Notes: generated by a model not told the origin, from the sequence alone. A DNA stretch of 64,000 bases from Sporosarcina gallistercoris (GCF_014836415.1 NZ_JACSQY010000005.1:1-64000); one strand, 5' to 3'; shown: positions 19,332 through 28,439, counted from the first letter of the stretch. Program-made: numbers and translations.

Positions 19332-19424
19332 TTAAATAATTCGCCCCAAGCAAAGTATCGCCTTCCTAATTATTGGCTTTGCATGAGTGAGTGAAGTATC
19401 AGACAATCGTAGACGATTCTCCAA
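19332..19424 (-). CDS. Possible 30-codon leader ORF
   Basis: TTG at 19424 is preceded by AAAGGAGGTG at seven bases, an excellent site. The frame reads ENRLRLSDTSLTHAKPIIRK and nine more residues to TAA at 19332. No similarity is recognised. It lies 69 bases upstream of the CD3324-family gene. The case rests only on the ribosome-binding site. The rest of the 19264-19610 gap shows nothing else. Confidence 0.25.
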   Translation of the reverse strand: MENRLRLSDTSLTHAKPIIRKAILCLGRII

Positions 19425-19610
19425 CTCTAAGCACCTCCTTTTAAACTGAATATTGAAGACCTCTTTTTACCTTACTAGTATTCATGGTATCACGAATTTC
19501 CACGCCATGGACACTAAACAACTGAACAAAGTAAGGTGAAATAACAAAACGTTTTCTAATTCGATCATTTCAGTCATTTTTTGTTGGCCGCAATCAGCGC
19601 GACACTATGA

Positions 19611-20576
19611 TCATTTTACCGTATGCGTCAGAAACTGATGAACTTTTTGTTTATATTCCATAGGCTGCGACGCATACGCCTCACCATGGTTTGCATCCTC
19701 CACTAAGAAGATTTCAGAACTGCTGGAAGTATTCTGATACAACTCAATCGCATTCTTGACTGGCACAAAAGTATCCGCTTTTCCATGAATATACAATATC
19801 GGTACCTCTGTTGTCCGCACAGCTTTTAGTGAACTTGCTTCCTTGAACAAATAGCCAGCCCGCATCTTGGTCACTAAACTAGTACTATCCAACAAAGGAA
19901 ATGCAGGTAGATGGAACATGCGCTTCATTTGATATGAGAACAATTGATAGACAGATCCGTATGGGCTGTCTGCAACTACCGCTTTCACCTGTGACGGTAA
20001 CTCTTTTTCCCCGCTAGCCATAAGCACTGTTGCGGCACCCATCGACAATCCATGATACACGACTTCTGTCTCGGGTCCGAGTCTCTCGACTAAAGCATTG
20101 GTCCAGTCGATCAAGTCCAGTCGATCCGGCCATCCAAAACCATAATAATCCCCTTCACTCTTTCCATGCCCTCGCGCATCCGGCATGAATAGGTTGTAAC
20201 CTAATTCCTGATAATAAAAAATGCCGAACAGCCCCATTTGTTTCGCATTTCCTAAATAGCCATGCGTCAAAATGACGAGCTTATCCGACGGTACAGCAGC
20301 TGGTAAAAAGTACCCTGACAATTGTAATCCGTCTCGTGATTCTAGTGTTAGTTCTTCAAAGTCCTGGTCGCGCACCCAGTCTATCCAATCGCCATTTACA
20401 TACAAATCCATGGTTTCATCGGCAACCTCTAAGTCAGCATTATTTTGTAAGAAGTCTTTCGGTCCTCTTTTAATCGCTAGGTCATAAAAAAATATGCCCC
20501 CAATGACTTGAATACTGATAAAAACAACTACAACCAACAGTAAAACTTTTCTCCAATTTCTCTTTATCCTTTTCAT
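19611..20576 (-). CDS. Membrane-anchored alpha/beta hydrolase, 321 aa
   Basis: A basic N-terminus and one hydrophobic helix (residues about 11-30) anchor the protein, with the hydrolase domain outside. The core follows the serine-hydrolase pattern: oxyanion HGYLGN near 105, the nucleophile elbow HGLSMG (Ser178), the acid in IHGKADTFVP and the terminal His in DANHGEAY. The loop MPDARGHGKSEGDYYGFG matches the YqkD/YfhM-type family of Bacillales. The substrate is unknown. ATG at 20576 has a GAGGGT site. Confidence 0.85.
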   Translation of the reverse strand: MKRIKRNWRKVLLLVVVVFISIQVIGGIFFYDLAIKRGPKDFLQNNADLEVADETMDLYVNGDWIDWVRDQDFEELTLESRDGLQLSGYFLPAAVPSDKLVILTHGYLGNAKQMGLFGIFYYQELGYNLFMPDARGHGKSEGDYYGFGWPDRLDLIDWTNALVERLGPETEVVYHGLSMGAATVLMASGEKELPSQVKAVVADSPYGSVYQLFSYQMKRMFHLPAFPLLDSTSLVTKMRAGYLFKEASSLKAVRTTEVPILYIHGKADTFVPVKNAIELYQNTSSSSEIFLVEDANHGEAYASQPMEYKQKVHQFLTHTVK

Positions 20577-20783
20577 TCAATTACCCTCAGTCCGTCAAAT
20601 TCTTTCTTATACTAAGTATACAGGAATCAGAAAGAGAGTATGTGGGTAAATCTATTGAAGAATTGGATGATCTTTCTTACTTCGAATGAGCATTTTAAAC
20701 ATGAAAAACTCTTAAAACGCTTTCAATACACTTTTTGAACGATCAACGCTTACTGAGTGATCACGCAAGTATTGACAATTTTG

Positions 20784-21329
20784 TTATTCAAATGAAGGAT
20801 GGGCCCACCATTCATCGGCAATACTCGGTAGGTTCTCTTCTTTGAAATTTTTCCTCTCTTCATTCAATCGTTCTATGGTGGCACCCGAGTAATTCGATTT
20901 AATGACATAACGTTCAGAGGTGTTCCCGTATTTATCTGTATATGGATATGTAACATTCACTTTAATATGATCAATGTTCAGACCGAGTTCTTTTACTGCA
21001 TAGACGGCGTCACGTACAGTAAGTTGAATGCTTTTTTTTGTCATGTTATCTGAGAGGTTCTCTTTGCCTTTATACTCGATTTTCAGTGAAAACGGTTCTT
21101 TAGCATCGAGTCCGTCCACACCTACCAAATCGCCAAATTTGTTGTCTTGCAAAGCGGCTTCTACTAGTTTTTTTCTCTTTTCAGGATTTCGCTCCTTCGC
21201 AATAGTTCCTGATTTTAATTGGCCAGCCATTACCTCTTGTGTCGCCGATCTCTCATTTTTCAATTCTTCATGCTTTCCACATGCCGTAAGTAGCAAGGCG
21301 CACATTCCTATGGCAACTAATTGTTTCAT
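20784..21329 (-). CDS. Lipoprotein, 181 aa, unknown
   Basis: The signal MKQLVAIGMCALLLTACGKH has lipobox LTAC (Cys17). The mature part is charged and holds no catalytic motif I can name; the second half (DKYGNTSERYVIKSNYSGAT) looks beta-rich and the end IADEWWAHPSFE is distinctive. It stands alone between the hydrolase and the DedA protein. Confidence 0.7.
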   Translation of the reverse strand: MKQLVAIGMCALLLTACGKHEELKNERSATQEVMAGQLKSGTIAKERNPEKRKKLVEAALQDNKFGDLVGVDGLDAKEPFSLKIEYKGKENLSDNMTKKSIQLTVRDAVYAVKELGLNIDHIKVNVTYPYTDKYGNTSERYVIKSNYSGATIERLNEERKNFKEENLPSIADEWWAHPSFE

Positions 21330-21451
21330 CTTGATATCCCCTCTCTATGCTTACAGAATGCCTCAAGCCACCCTGCTTCATACAGAAGTTTTGCATTTTG
21401 TAGATGACAATATTACGTAATCGTCCCCTGTCTTCTATGCGTGTTTGCATG

Positions 21452-21504
21452 AAAAAAGCATCCGAATTCCAGACACCTTTTAAAAGGCGTGGTGAATTGG
21501 ATGC
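21452..21504 (-). terminator. Terminator after the DedA gene
   Basis: A long imperfect stem starts GCATCC-AATTC and closes GAATT-GGATGC (21458-21504), then TTTTTT on the minus strand. It lies 60 bases beyond the DedA stop codon. Confidence 0.8.
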
Positions 21505-21566
21505 TGATTGCTAGTATGGCTGTAATTTAGGTCAAATCATGATTTGACGTACCAAGGATTCTGCTA

Positions 21567-22214
21567 TCACTTCTTACGTATACGGCCATTCACGTAAGAT
21601 ATGATAGGCGGCAAGATCGAAAGTACAATGACACCCATGATGATCGTAGAAAAATTGTCTTTTACAAAGGGGATATTTCCAAACAGGTACCCGACGATTG
21701 TGAACAGTCCAACCCACAGCGCTGCGCCTACAATATTGTAGGTGAGGAAATACCGATAATCCATACGGCTGGAGCCAGCAATGAACGGAATGAATGTCCG
21801 GATGAATGGCATGAATCGAGCAATGACAATCGTTTTCCCGCCATGCTTATTAAAGAATTTCTCAGCTTGATCGATTTTTTCCTGATTGATCAACCGGCCG
21901 ACCCATCGATTTTGTGTAATAGCGGTTCCTAGTGTTTTACCGATATGATAATTGACAGTGTCACCGATCACAGCAGCCAGAAAGAACACAAAAATCAAGA
22001 GCCCGAGATTGAATACTTGCTTAGTTGCAGCAATCGCTCCGGCCGCAAACAGAAGTGAGTCACCCGGCAGGAAAGGAAAGATCACGATGCCTGTTTCCGT
22101 AAAAACAATCAGAAACAAAATGACGTAGGACCAAGCACCAAAGTTTTGAATAATCTCAACTAAATGTTCATCAATGTGTAAGATGAAGCTGATCATGGTT
22201 TGAATGAATGACAT
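21567..22214 (-). CDS. DedA-family membrane protein, 215 aa
   Basis: DedA/VTT-superfamily proteins are polytopic inner-membrane proteins; members flip lipid carriers such as undecaprenyl phosphate or phosphatidylethanolamine. Signatures are ETGIVIFPFLPGDSLLFAAG, the IGDTVNYHIGKTLG loop, and the helical hairpin HGGKTIVIARFMPFIRTFIP with FIAGSSRMDYRYFL. I took ATG 22214 as start (MSFIQTMISF); the frame opens at TTG 22232, which has no ribosome-binding site. The precise substrate is not resolved by sequence. Confidence 0.9.
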   Translation of the reverse strand: MSFIQTMISFILHIDEHLVEIIQNFGAWSYVILFLIVFTETGIVIFPFLPGDSLLFAAGAIAATKQVFNLGLLIFVFFLAAVIGDTVNYHIGKTLGTAITQNRWVGRLINQEKIDQAEKFFNKHGGKTIVIARFMPFIRTFIPFIAGSSRMDYRYFLTYNIVGAALWVGLFTIVGYLFGNIPFVKDNFSTIIMGVIVLSILPPIISYVNGRIRKK

Positions 22215-22456
22215 ATGGATTCTCACTTTCAAAGTAGGATATGTATGATTCCTGCATGAGTCTAGGAACTTTCTCAGTAGAGATCAGTAACCTTCATTAT
22301 CATACTTCAAATTGAAAGCCTTGTCGTGAATAAGCTAGTTTGTTCTGCAGATTAAAAGATATTAATAAAACCAACACTTACTCTCGGTAATATGATTATC
22401 ATTTCCCTAATAGCTGATAATTACATACTGACTGTGAGAGAGGTTGTCCATTGAAC

Positions 22457-22504
22457 CAAAAAAACAGCTTTACTACCCTTAACAAGTAGAAGGCTGGTTT
22501 TTTT
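22457..22504. terminator. Bidirectional terminator-like hairpin
   Basis: CAGC-CTTCTAC pairs imperfectly with GTAG-AAAG-CTG, and both flanks carry runs of seven A or T. No annotated gene ends here: DedA starts at 22214 reading left and the next plus-strand gene starts at 22881. It could terminate an unrecognised RNA on the minus strand. Confidence 0.6.
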
Positions 22505-22568
22505 CACACTCAGAGTTAGATACGGCTCTAGCTATTTTCATTAATGGAGATTACGAATAATATAGGTT

Positions 22569-22663
22569 GCGGCACTACTAGGCAATCCCTAGTCGGAATA
22601 GGCTGCGTATTATTTTCCACCTTCTGCCGAAAGTGCCCCAATCGCGGGACAGAGATGTGCCGC
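22569..22663. other. Structured intergenic segment, possible ncRNA
   Basis: GCGGCAC (22569-22575) and GTGCCGC (22657-22663) are perfect complements enclosing about 81 bases, within which ACTAGG-CAATC-CCTAGT forms another 6-bp hairpin. The segment is more GC-rich than its flanks. A terminator-like hairpin lies about 65 bases away at 22457-22504, suggesting minus-strand transcription. It matches no riboswitch core I can recall. The remainder of the 22215-22880 gap shows nothing else. Confidence 0.35.
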
Positions 22664-22880
22664 GCCTCTGTGATTACTAGTATACACATGTATTCACAAG
22701 AATATTCATCAACATAGTTACAATCTATTTAGCGTATGCTATTAGGTAAAGTTTGATTTTCTACATGTTGAAGTAGTCAACACTATTCAACCCCATCCAA
22801 TTTAAAAAGTTTTTCAGGTTTCGAGTTTGTTATTCAGGGAAATCTTCTAATAGTACATAATTGAGAAGGGATGAAATCAT

Positions 22881-23627
22881 TTGATAGGCACAAAAAGGGC
22901 ACTATTACTGAAAGAGGATTTTGAGACACGTACGGATTTGCCGGAATGGTTGGTTGAAGAGTATCAGACATTCCACAATACAGTGACGGATAAAACGTTC
23001 CCTTGCTATTTTGGGATGAATGGTCAATTGAAAGGTGAGTTGCGTTATGCCTATATCACCCAGGATGACTGGAGTAACCTCCCTCTGGCACTCACTGATT
23101 TCCTAGCTCTCTTTGAAGATCCAAAGCATAAGCGCCATGGATTGTTTGTTTTTGTGGAACCTTTTTCAACAGAAGGAACGCTGGAAGACTATCGCAAACA
23201 GTTTTGGCAAATCCTCCAATACTTGCACGAGGTCGATGACGTCAAGTGGCCGAAGGAAAGTCCTCGTGATCCAGATCACCATCTGTGGGATTTCATGTTT
23301 CACGGAGAACCCATTTTTGCATTCGGAAACACCCCTGCTTACAAGCAGCGAAAGACGAGAGACTTAGGAAATGCGATGGTGATTGGTTTTCAACCACGTA
23401 AAATATTCGAGGGATTAAAAGGTACCGAAAAAGGTGGGATCATGTCTCGTGAAAAAGTACGGGAACGTGTAGAAGCTTGGGATCATTTACCGAAGCACCC
23501 GGATATCAGCCACTTCGGAGATCCCGAACATAATGAATGGAAACAGTTCTTCATCGGTGACGATAGTGAGCCGATCCAAGGGAAATGTCCATTTATGCAT
23601 AAGGAAATGAAACAAAAGCCGTCCTAA
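22881..23627 (+). CDS. YqcI/YcgG-family protein, 248 aa
   Basis: This matches the YqcI/YcgG family of Bacillales: FPCYFGMNGQLKGELRYAYI (Cys44), GLFVFVEPFSTEGTLEDYRK, WPKESPRDPDHHLWDFMFHG, NAMVIGFQPRKIFEGLKG and the late GKCPFMHKEM. The conserved Cys and His residues suggest haem or metal binding, but the family's biochemistry is not something I can state. Start is TTG 22881 with an AAGGG site about ten bases upstream. A terminator overlaps the stop codon. Confidence 0.85.
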   Translation: MIGTKRALLLKEDFETRTDLPEWLVEEYQTFHNTVTDKTFPCYFGMNGQLKGELRYAYITQDDWSNLPLALTDFLALFEDPKHKRHGLFVFVEPFSTEGTLEDYRKQFWQILQYLHEVDDVKWPKESPRDPDHHLWDFMFHGEPIFAFGNTPAYKQRKTRDLGNAMVIGFQPRKIFEGLKGTEKGGIMSREKVRERVEAWDHLPKHPDISHFGDPEHNEWKQFFIGDDSEPIQGKCPFMHKEMKQKPS

Positions 23628-23641
23628 TGGGCGGCTTTTTA
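23614..23641 (+). terminator. Terminator overlapping the YqcI-family stop
   Basis: AAAAGCCGTCC and GGGCGGCTTTTT form a compact stem around the TAA (23625-23627). Confidence 0.85.
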
Positions 23642-23739
23642 GACTGCATATAATAAAATGGAGACGTATTAAAAGAGGTTGTATGAAAGTCTTAAATCAT
23701 TTGTCTCTTTTAAAGGTCTGTTATCTATTCGGAAGTGTG

Positions 23740-24384
23740 TCATTCCCCTTCACCGAGGTTGGATATTTTCTTTGAAAGTGTCGGATCCTTCTGGCCAAGT
23801 TGGAAGTTTCCGATTTTCCCTTCTTTCGTTGAAAAAATCGCTTTTCCTTCAAGTTCATGCAGGGAAGGCTCTTCACCAGGTGCTGAGAATTCAACAGTCG
23901 CTTTAATGAAATATTGATTACTCGCTGTATCTATATCACTCTGCTTCACTTCTGAGTCTACAAGTCTTAACTGGTACTCTTTTTCGAAATCATAGAAATA
24001 TTGGTATTGAAATAACATGCCTATACTCTCAGCTCGTAATAACCCATCTTCTGTGAAATAGGGAAGGTACTTTTCTTTGATATAACTAGTTAGTCTCATC
24101 TCATCTTCTTTTTGTTTCACACTGCCCATGTCTTCTGTTCCACCCATAGCTGCATTTACTAACTGAACGTATTCCTCGTCGGGGCCATTAAGCTCTTGTT
24201 CCAACACAGCTTCAATTGTTTTGATATTCGCTTCAACTGAGTGTTCTGTTGTTGGAGCAGTTTCAGTTTTAGTCTCCTTTCCCTCAGTTGCTACCCCTTG
24301 TTCGCTACACCCAGCAACAATCATACAAGCTAATGCCCATGTAGTAAAAACCCCTATTCTTTTTTTAGTAACCTGAGTCTTCAT
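23740..24384 (-). CDS. Lipoprotein, 214 aa, unknown
   Basis: The ATG at 24384 gives MKTQVTKKRIGVFTTWALAC followed by MIVAGC, with lipobox VAGC. Mature residues are acidic with a Thr/Glu-rich linker, then a helical segment (VEANIKTIEAVLEQELNGPD) and SYIKEKYLPYFTEDGLLRAE. The C-terminal half (ATVEFSAPGEEPSLHELEGK) is beta-like. The pattern is seen in surface lipoproteins of Bacillales with no assigned function. A GTG three codons earlier is less likely. Confidence 0.7.
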   Translation of the reverse strand: MKTQVTKKRIGVFTTWALACMIVAGCSEQGVATEGKETKTETAPTTEHSVEANIKTIEAVLEQELNGPDEEYVQLVNAAMGGTEDMGSVKQKEDEMRLTSYIKEKYLPYFTEDGLLRAESIGMLFQYQYFYDFEKEYQLRLVDSEVKQSDIDTASNQYFIKATVEFSAPGEEPSLHELEGKAIFSTKEGKIGNFQLGQKDPTLSKKISNLGEGE

Positions 24385-24502
24385 CGCAATCACTCTCTCT
24401 TCTCTTAGTTTGCAATGCTTATGAAATGTAGGTTCTTTAGTAATATGTACGTTTTATTCATCCATAAGTTTCAATTTTCTATCTTTTCTATACAAATTTA
24501 AG

Positions 24503-24526
24503 GCCATGTGCTGTGCGGCACATGGC
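24503..24526 (-). terminator. Hairpin after the symporter gene
   Basis: GCCATGTGC and GCACATGGC form a nine-bp stem six bases beyond the stop; the following minus-strand tract (CTTAAATTTG) is only moderately U-rich. Confidence 0.6.
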
Positions 24527-24532
24527 TCTAAA

Positions 24533-25855
24533 TTATAACTCAATAACCCAAGTCATGAAAATGATGATTATGGCTGCTGGAACAATATATCGTACAAGGA
24601 CTTTCCATATTTTATGGAGAGTTGGGTTCATATCTAATTCATCTTCAGTGTCTTGTTGGCTAAGGACATAACCAGCGAAGATCGATACAGCTAATGCACC
24701 AAGAGGCATGGCGATTCGACTGGTTAATAGGTCAGCGAAATCGAAAATAGTCCCTCCGAAGATTTGAATATCTCCCAAAAGCCCAAATGACAACGCACTA
24801 GGAATCCCGACTAGGAAAATCAGTCCGCCGAATATCCAAGCTGCTCGTTTACGATGTTCATGTTTCTTACGGATTCCAGTTGACACGACAATTTCGAGCA
24901 TCGCAATCGCCGAAGTCAATGTGGCGAATAGCATGAGAATAAAGAATACAATCAAGAAAAATCCGCCAAACGGAATTTCGTTGAAAATTGCAGGAAGAAC
25001 TACAAATATAAGTCCGGGTCCTTCAGTTGGCGATTGACCAAGTGCAAATACTGCAGGGAATATAACGATCCCTGCGAGAAGAGAAATGACGATATTCAAT
25101 ATCGACACGTTAAGAGCGGATTGACCAAGTCGTTCTTCTTTTTGTAAGTACGATGCATACGTCATCATTGCCGTCACACCGACACTCAGTGAGAAGAATG
25201 CTTGACCGAGTGCCAAGAGGACCGTTTTACCTGTCAAATAGCTCCAGTCAGGTACGAACAAGAATCGTATTCCCTCCATTGCCCCCTCAAGTGTCAGAGA
25301 ACGAACTGCAAGTAAGATGAAAAAGATGAACAGTAATGGCATCATCCATCGACTCGCACGTTCGATTCCACCGCGGATACCACTTTGTACGATCCAGACG
25401 GTAATCGCCAAGAATGCAGCTTGAGCGAGTAATACTTCCGCCGGATTCGCAATTATATCGTTGAATAATCCACCATAGTCCACGCCAGAAAGACTACCCA
25501 TCAAAGAACGGATGAGATAGGATAAGATCCAGCCTCCAACGACGCTATAAAATGATAAAATGATGAATGATGCAACAAGCCCCATCCATCCTACCCAATT
25601 CCAGTTACGTCCTTTCGATAACTTCTCAAGTGAGGTGACGACATCCGCCTGTCCCCTTCTGCCGATAACGAATTCCGCCAGTAAAATCGGTAACCCGATC
25701 AGTAGCGTACTTAATATGAATAACAACACAAATACACTGCCGCCATTCATCCCTGCCATATAAGGGAATTTCCAAATAGCACCCAGACCAATCGCACTTC
25801 CGGCTGCTGCTAATATAAATCCAATTTTAGATGTCCATTGTTCCCGTTCTTTCAT
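24533..25855 (-). CDS. Neurotransmitter:sodium symporter family transporter, 440 aa
   Basis: NSS proteins import amino acids or related solutes with sodium. The N-terminal helix has the diagnostic WTSKIGFILAAAGSAIGLGA and IWKFPYMAGMNGGSVF, including the unwound TM1 sodium/substrate site. There are about eleven hydrophobic helices and GQAFFSLSVGVTAMMTYASY (TM6). This is an MhsT-like bacterial length. The ATG at 25855 is preferred over TTG 25873. The substrate is not determined by sequence. Confidence 0.9.
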   Translation of the reverse strand: MKEREQWTSKIGFILAAAGSAIGLGAIWKFPYMAGMNGGSVFVLLFILSTLLIGLPILLAEFVIGRRGQADVVTSLEKLSKGRNWNWVGWMGLVASFIILSFYSVVGGWILSYLIRSLMGSLSGVDYGGLFNDIIANPAEVLLAQAAFLAITVWIVQSGIRGGIERASRWMMPLLFIFFILLAVRSLTLEGAMEGIRFLFVPDWSYLTGKTVLLALGQAFFSLSVGVTAMMTYASYLQKEERLGQSALNVSILNIVISLLAGIVIFPAVFALGQSPTEGPGLIFVVLPAIFNEIPFGGFFLIVFFILMLFATLTSAIAMLEIVVSTGIRKKHEHRKRAAWIFGGLIFLVGIPSALSFGLLGDIQIFGGTIFDFADLLTSRIAMPLGALAVSIFAGYVLSQQDTEDELDMNPTLHKIWKVLVRYIVPAAIIIIFMTWVIEL

Positions 25856-25887
25856 CTCCAAACCCCGTTTCAAGCAAACAAAAAAGT

Positions 25888-27132
25888 TTACAAATCGTTT
25901 AGTTGTTTCAAATCACCTGTCACGGCATCTACAGCTTCTTCAGAATCCAGCAATCCACATAGTTTGTATGTCCCCGAAGGTTGGTGATACACATATTTAG
26001 GATCGAGAGTAATATACGAAACCATTTTTTCGAAAGCATCTTCATGAGCAATTGTTTCGATACGGGGTTGAGTAAATCCTTCAAAAAGTTGTGCCATTTC
26101 GCTTGAATCCAGGAAATTCATCACTTCATACGTATCCTTATTCAGCATTATCAAAATTTTCCTGCGTAGAGGGCCCGCAATTTCGCCTATTTTGCGACAT
26201 ACGACTTCTATCATTCCCGGCTGTTGCATAATCCGATACACTACCCATTTGCCAGCTTCGTCTGGAAGCGCTGAAGACAAAAATGAGGTTGCAGATTGTA
26301 TACAGCGTTGTTGAACTTCCTCCGTTACCCCACTGATAGGTTGTTTGAGCGCATTAAAGGCTTCTTCAGCCGTGAGTTCAGGTCCAAATGGCTGAATCGC
26401 CTGTTTTTCAAAATCTTGTTGTGAAGCGGATGTCCATTGTAAAACAGCCTGAGGAAACCTTGCTGACTGTTCTTCAGTGAAATAAGGCAGGACACTTCCA
26501 TCTTGTGCGATGAACACCTCATCAATCGCGTAGTAATCTGCAAAGCAGGCTTCATCCTCAATTGGTAATCGAATTGGCGTGAGTTGCTGCCGTACAAGTG
26601 GTTCGATCGATTCGAGGGTCAGTGTAAAAGGTCCATCCTCAAACTCATTTGATACTATTAGTGGCAGAGTACACATAATAATTCGACCTTGTCTATCCCA
26701 TTCGATCTCTAGAAATCCGTTCGTATGTATTGGAATATTATGGTGCACGACAGCACCTTCGATTCCATTTTCGTGACGATTGGTTAGAACAAACTCCTGC
26801 CCGACATGTAATCCTGTCTGTTGCTCCGCCCAAAGAATGAACTGCTCATCACTTGTCGCGATAGAATCAGCAAAAGAATGCTGTCCTTGTGTTACGGCAA
26901 GGAGCAATTGCTGAAAACGCAGTGAATATCTAATGGAAACCGTCCCATCTGGAAGCAAGTCTTCTTCTTCAGGGGCAGCGGCTGCAGGCGGAAGCCAGTC
27001 TGCATGCAGCAAGATGTCAAAACCGCCAAATGCAGACACTTCTTGTGAAAGGGAGTGTGTATGAAGAACAAATTGCTGGATTCCCAGCGTTCCTTGCAAT
27101 TCTTGCAACACAGCTTCAATTCGTTTGTCCAA
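25888..27132 (-). CDS. Hypothetical protein, 414 aa, possible YcdB/YcdC-like repeats
   Basis: This is a soluble-looking protein without signal peptide or membrane helix. The C-terminal part (PKYVYHQPSGTYKLCGLLDS, then EEAVDAVTGDL) follows the PepSY/YcdB-like ending in which a substrate-like segment is followed by (V/I)DA-x-TG. An earlier similar segment (FILWAEQQTGLHVGQEFVLT) suggests repeats. Function is unknown. It is preceded by the GIY-YIG-like gene with a 20-base gap, so the two may be cotranscribed, and followed by the symporter gene. Confidence 0.6.
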   Translation of the reverse strand: MDKRIEAVLQELQGTLGIQQFVLHTHSLSQEVSAFGGFDILLHADWLPPAAAAPEEEDLLPDGTVSIRYSLRFQQLLLAVTQGQHSFADSIATSDEQFILWAEQQTGLHVGQEFVLTNRHENGIEGAVVHHNIPIHTNGFLEIEWDRQGRIIMCTLPLIVSNEFEDGPFTLTLESIEPLVRQQLTPIRLPIEDEACFADYYAIDEVFIAQDGSVLPYFTEEQSARFPQAVLQWTSASQQDFEKQAIQPFGPELTAEEAFNALKQPISGVTEEVQQRCIQSATSFLSSALPDEAGKWVVYRIMQQPGMIEVVCRKIGEIAGPLRRKILIMLNKDTYEVMNFLDSSEMAQLFEGFTQPRIETIAHEDAFEKMVSYITLDPKYVYHQPSGTYKLCGLLDSEEAVDAVTGDLKQLNDL

Positions 27133-27152
27133 AGTGGTCGCCTCCTCTTGTC

Positions 27153-27527
27153 TTACTCGAAAAATACTTTATCCGTGTTATACTTTGCACGCATCGTGTT
27201 GATAATGTACGTTTCGTAAATTTCGCGTTCCATTGCATCTTCCACAACGATTACAGCAATTTTATTCACTTCATCGCGATGTGGTTTTAAAGGTGAAACG
27301 TTATCTTCTAAATGTTTTTTAACACGGGGGCGCAGCTTGCGTGCTTTCCCTACAAATAGCAACTCGTCTTGTTTGTTGTAGAATAAAATGATTCCGCCTT
27401 TGTCACGGGGAATTTCGTGCAGGTCCACAAATCCGCAAATCGGTTTGATCGGCACAATATTGGCGGATACTTTTTGAAGCCGCTGTTCAATTTTTACATC
27501 AATTTCAGGAATAGTAATAGAAATCAT
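27153..27527 (-). CDS. Divergent GIY-YIG nuclease-like protein, 124 aa
   Basis: The fold signature is present in altered form: GGIILFYNKQDELLFVGKAR corresponds to GIY-x10-YIG (here GII and FVG), followed by basic residues in KLRPRVKKHLED, and the metal-binding Glu and conserved Asn appear in EDAMEREIYETYIINTMRAK. It resembles B. subtilis YurQ, a UvrC-N-terminus-like stand-alone domain. Loss of the usual Tyr pair makes nuclease activity doubtful. I selected ATG 27527 on AGGA spacing; a GTG at 27536 is also possible. Confidence 0.7.
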   Translation of the reverse strand: MISITIPEIDVKIEQRLQKVSANIVPIKPICGFVDLHEIPRDKGGIILFYNKQDELLFVGKARKLRPRVKKHLEDNVSPLKPHRDEVNKIAVIVVEDAMEREIYETYIINTMRAKYNTDKVFFE

Positions 27528-27612
27528 CAATGTCACGTCCTATCTAGTTTTGTTATAAATCCTACCACAGTTTTGCGCGGAATGCGATTTGTCGATATAT
27601 TACGACGAATAA

Positions 27613-27634
27613 ACCGCCCTTTTTACAGGACGGT
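27613..27634 (-). terminator. Hairpin after the VLRF1 gene
   Basis: ACCGCCC pairs with GGACGGT (one G-T), then TTTATTCG on the minus strand, just past the stop at 27648. Confidence 0.55.
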
Positions 27635-27647
27635 CGTAGGTTTCAAG

Positions 27648-28439
27648 TTATTTTTCAAATACTTCATGAAGCACTTTATCCGGAGTCGAATTGTTCAAAT
27701 TTTTATGGATGACGCTTTTCGGTTTTTTATTTAGCGCGGATGCGAATGATTGAGAGGATTCGGCTTCTCCAACGACATGAATCTCATCCCAATTCCGTTC
27801 TTTTTTCATCTTTTCCACGTCTGCCGCCATCGATTTATAAAAACGCTCCAAGTTTTCCTTCATGCGTTGGTCGAAATCATCCGAATGGCTGCCACCGGTA
27901 CCCCTATTTCCTGAGGGATTCATATCATTATCCAGACGCCATATATCTAATCCGGAGTCGTAATTGTATACCAAATCATCTCCTACATATCCCATCGCAG
28001 TATCTAAAATACGTACATTTCCTATACTCGGCATGATGATCCCTGAATTAGGATAAGCTTTCAGCATGTAATGCAATTCTTCAGTCACCGGATGGTTTTC
28101 CCAATGAAAACTTGTTTTAACCGCAATTTGCACATAATGGACGGACCATAAATCAGGGTCTTCCGCAGCAAAAATAATGACTCCCTTTTTTAAGTCATTA
28201 TGATTTCTTTCGATTTCTTCTGTCACCCGCGCTTTAGCCTTTTTAAATGCTTTAAGTTCTTTGTCGTTCGAAGCTTCCAAGTATTCCTCCAGACGCTTCA
28301 ATCCGGATTTCAAATGGATCTTCCAAGCGCCTTTCTGCTGATCTGGATCAGCAGGATTGGTATTCAAATACACACTTAGTACGCACCTGTCCTCGCAATG
28401 GTAATCTTTTAGAGTTTGAAGTTCTTCACTTAATGTCAT
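27648..28439 (-). CDS. VLRF1-family aeRF1-type release-factor-like protein, 263 aa
   Basis: VLRF1 proteins resemble the archaeal/eukaryotic release factor middle domains and are thought to act on stalled ribosomes. The N-terminus DRCVLSVYLNTNPADPDQQK is typical, with WKIHLKSGLKRLEEYLEASN and, later, SGIIMPSIGNVRILDTAMGY and DEIHVVGEAESSQSFASALN. I see no GGQ loop, and the glycine-rich NRGTGGSHSDDFDQRMKENL occupies the region where such a loop might sit. Length and order agree with Bacillales homologues. Confidence 0.75.
   Translation of the reverse strand: MTLSEELQTLKDYHCEDRCVLSVYLNTNPADPDQQKGAWKIHLKSGLKRLEEYLEASNDKELKAFKKAKARVTEEIERNHNDLKKGVIIFAAEDPDLWSVHYVQIAVKTSFHWENHPVTEELHYMLKAYPNSGIIMPSIGNVRILDTAMGYVGDDLVYNYDSGLDIWRLDNDMNPSGNRGTGGSHSDDFDQRMKENLERFYKSMAADVEKMKKERNWDEIHVVGEAESSQSFASALNKKPKSVIHKNLNNSTPDKVLHEVFEK

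Noticed and set aside
22569..22663. A known riboswitch (T-box, SAM, glycine, guanidine)
   Set aside because: None of the conserved cores I can recall are present; only inverted repeats are seen.
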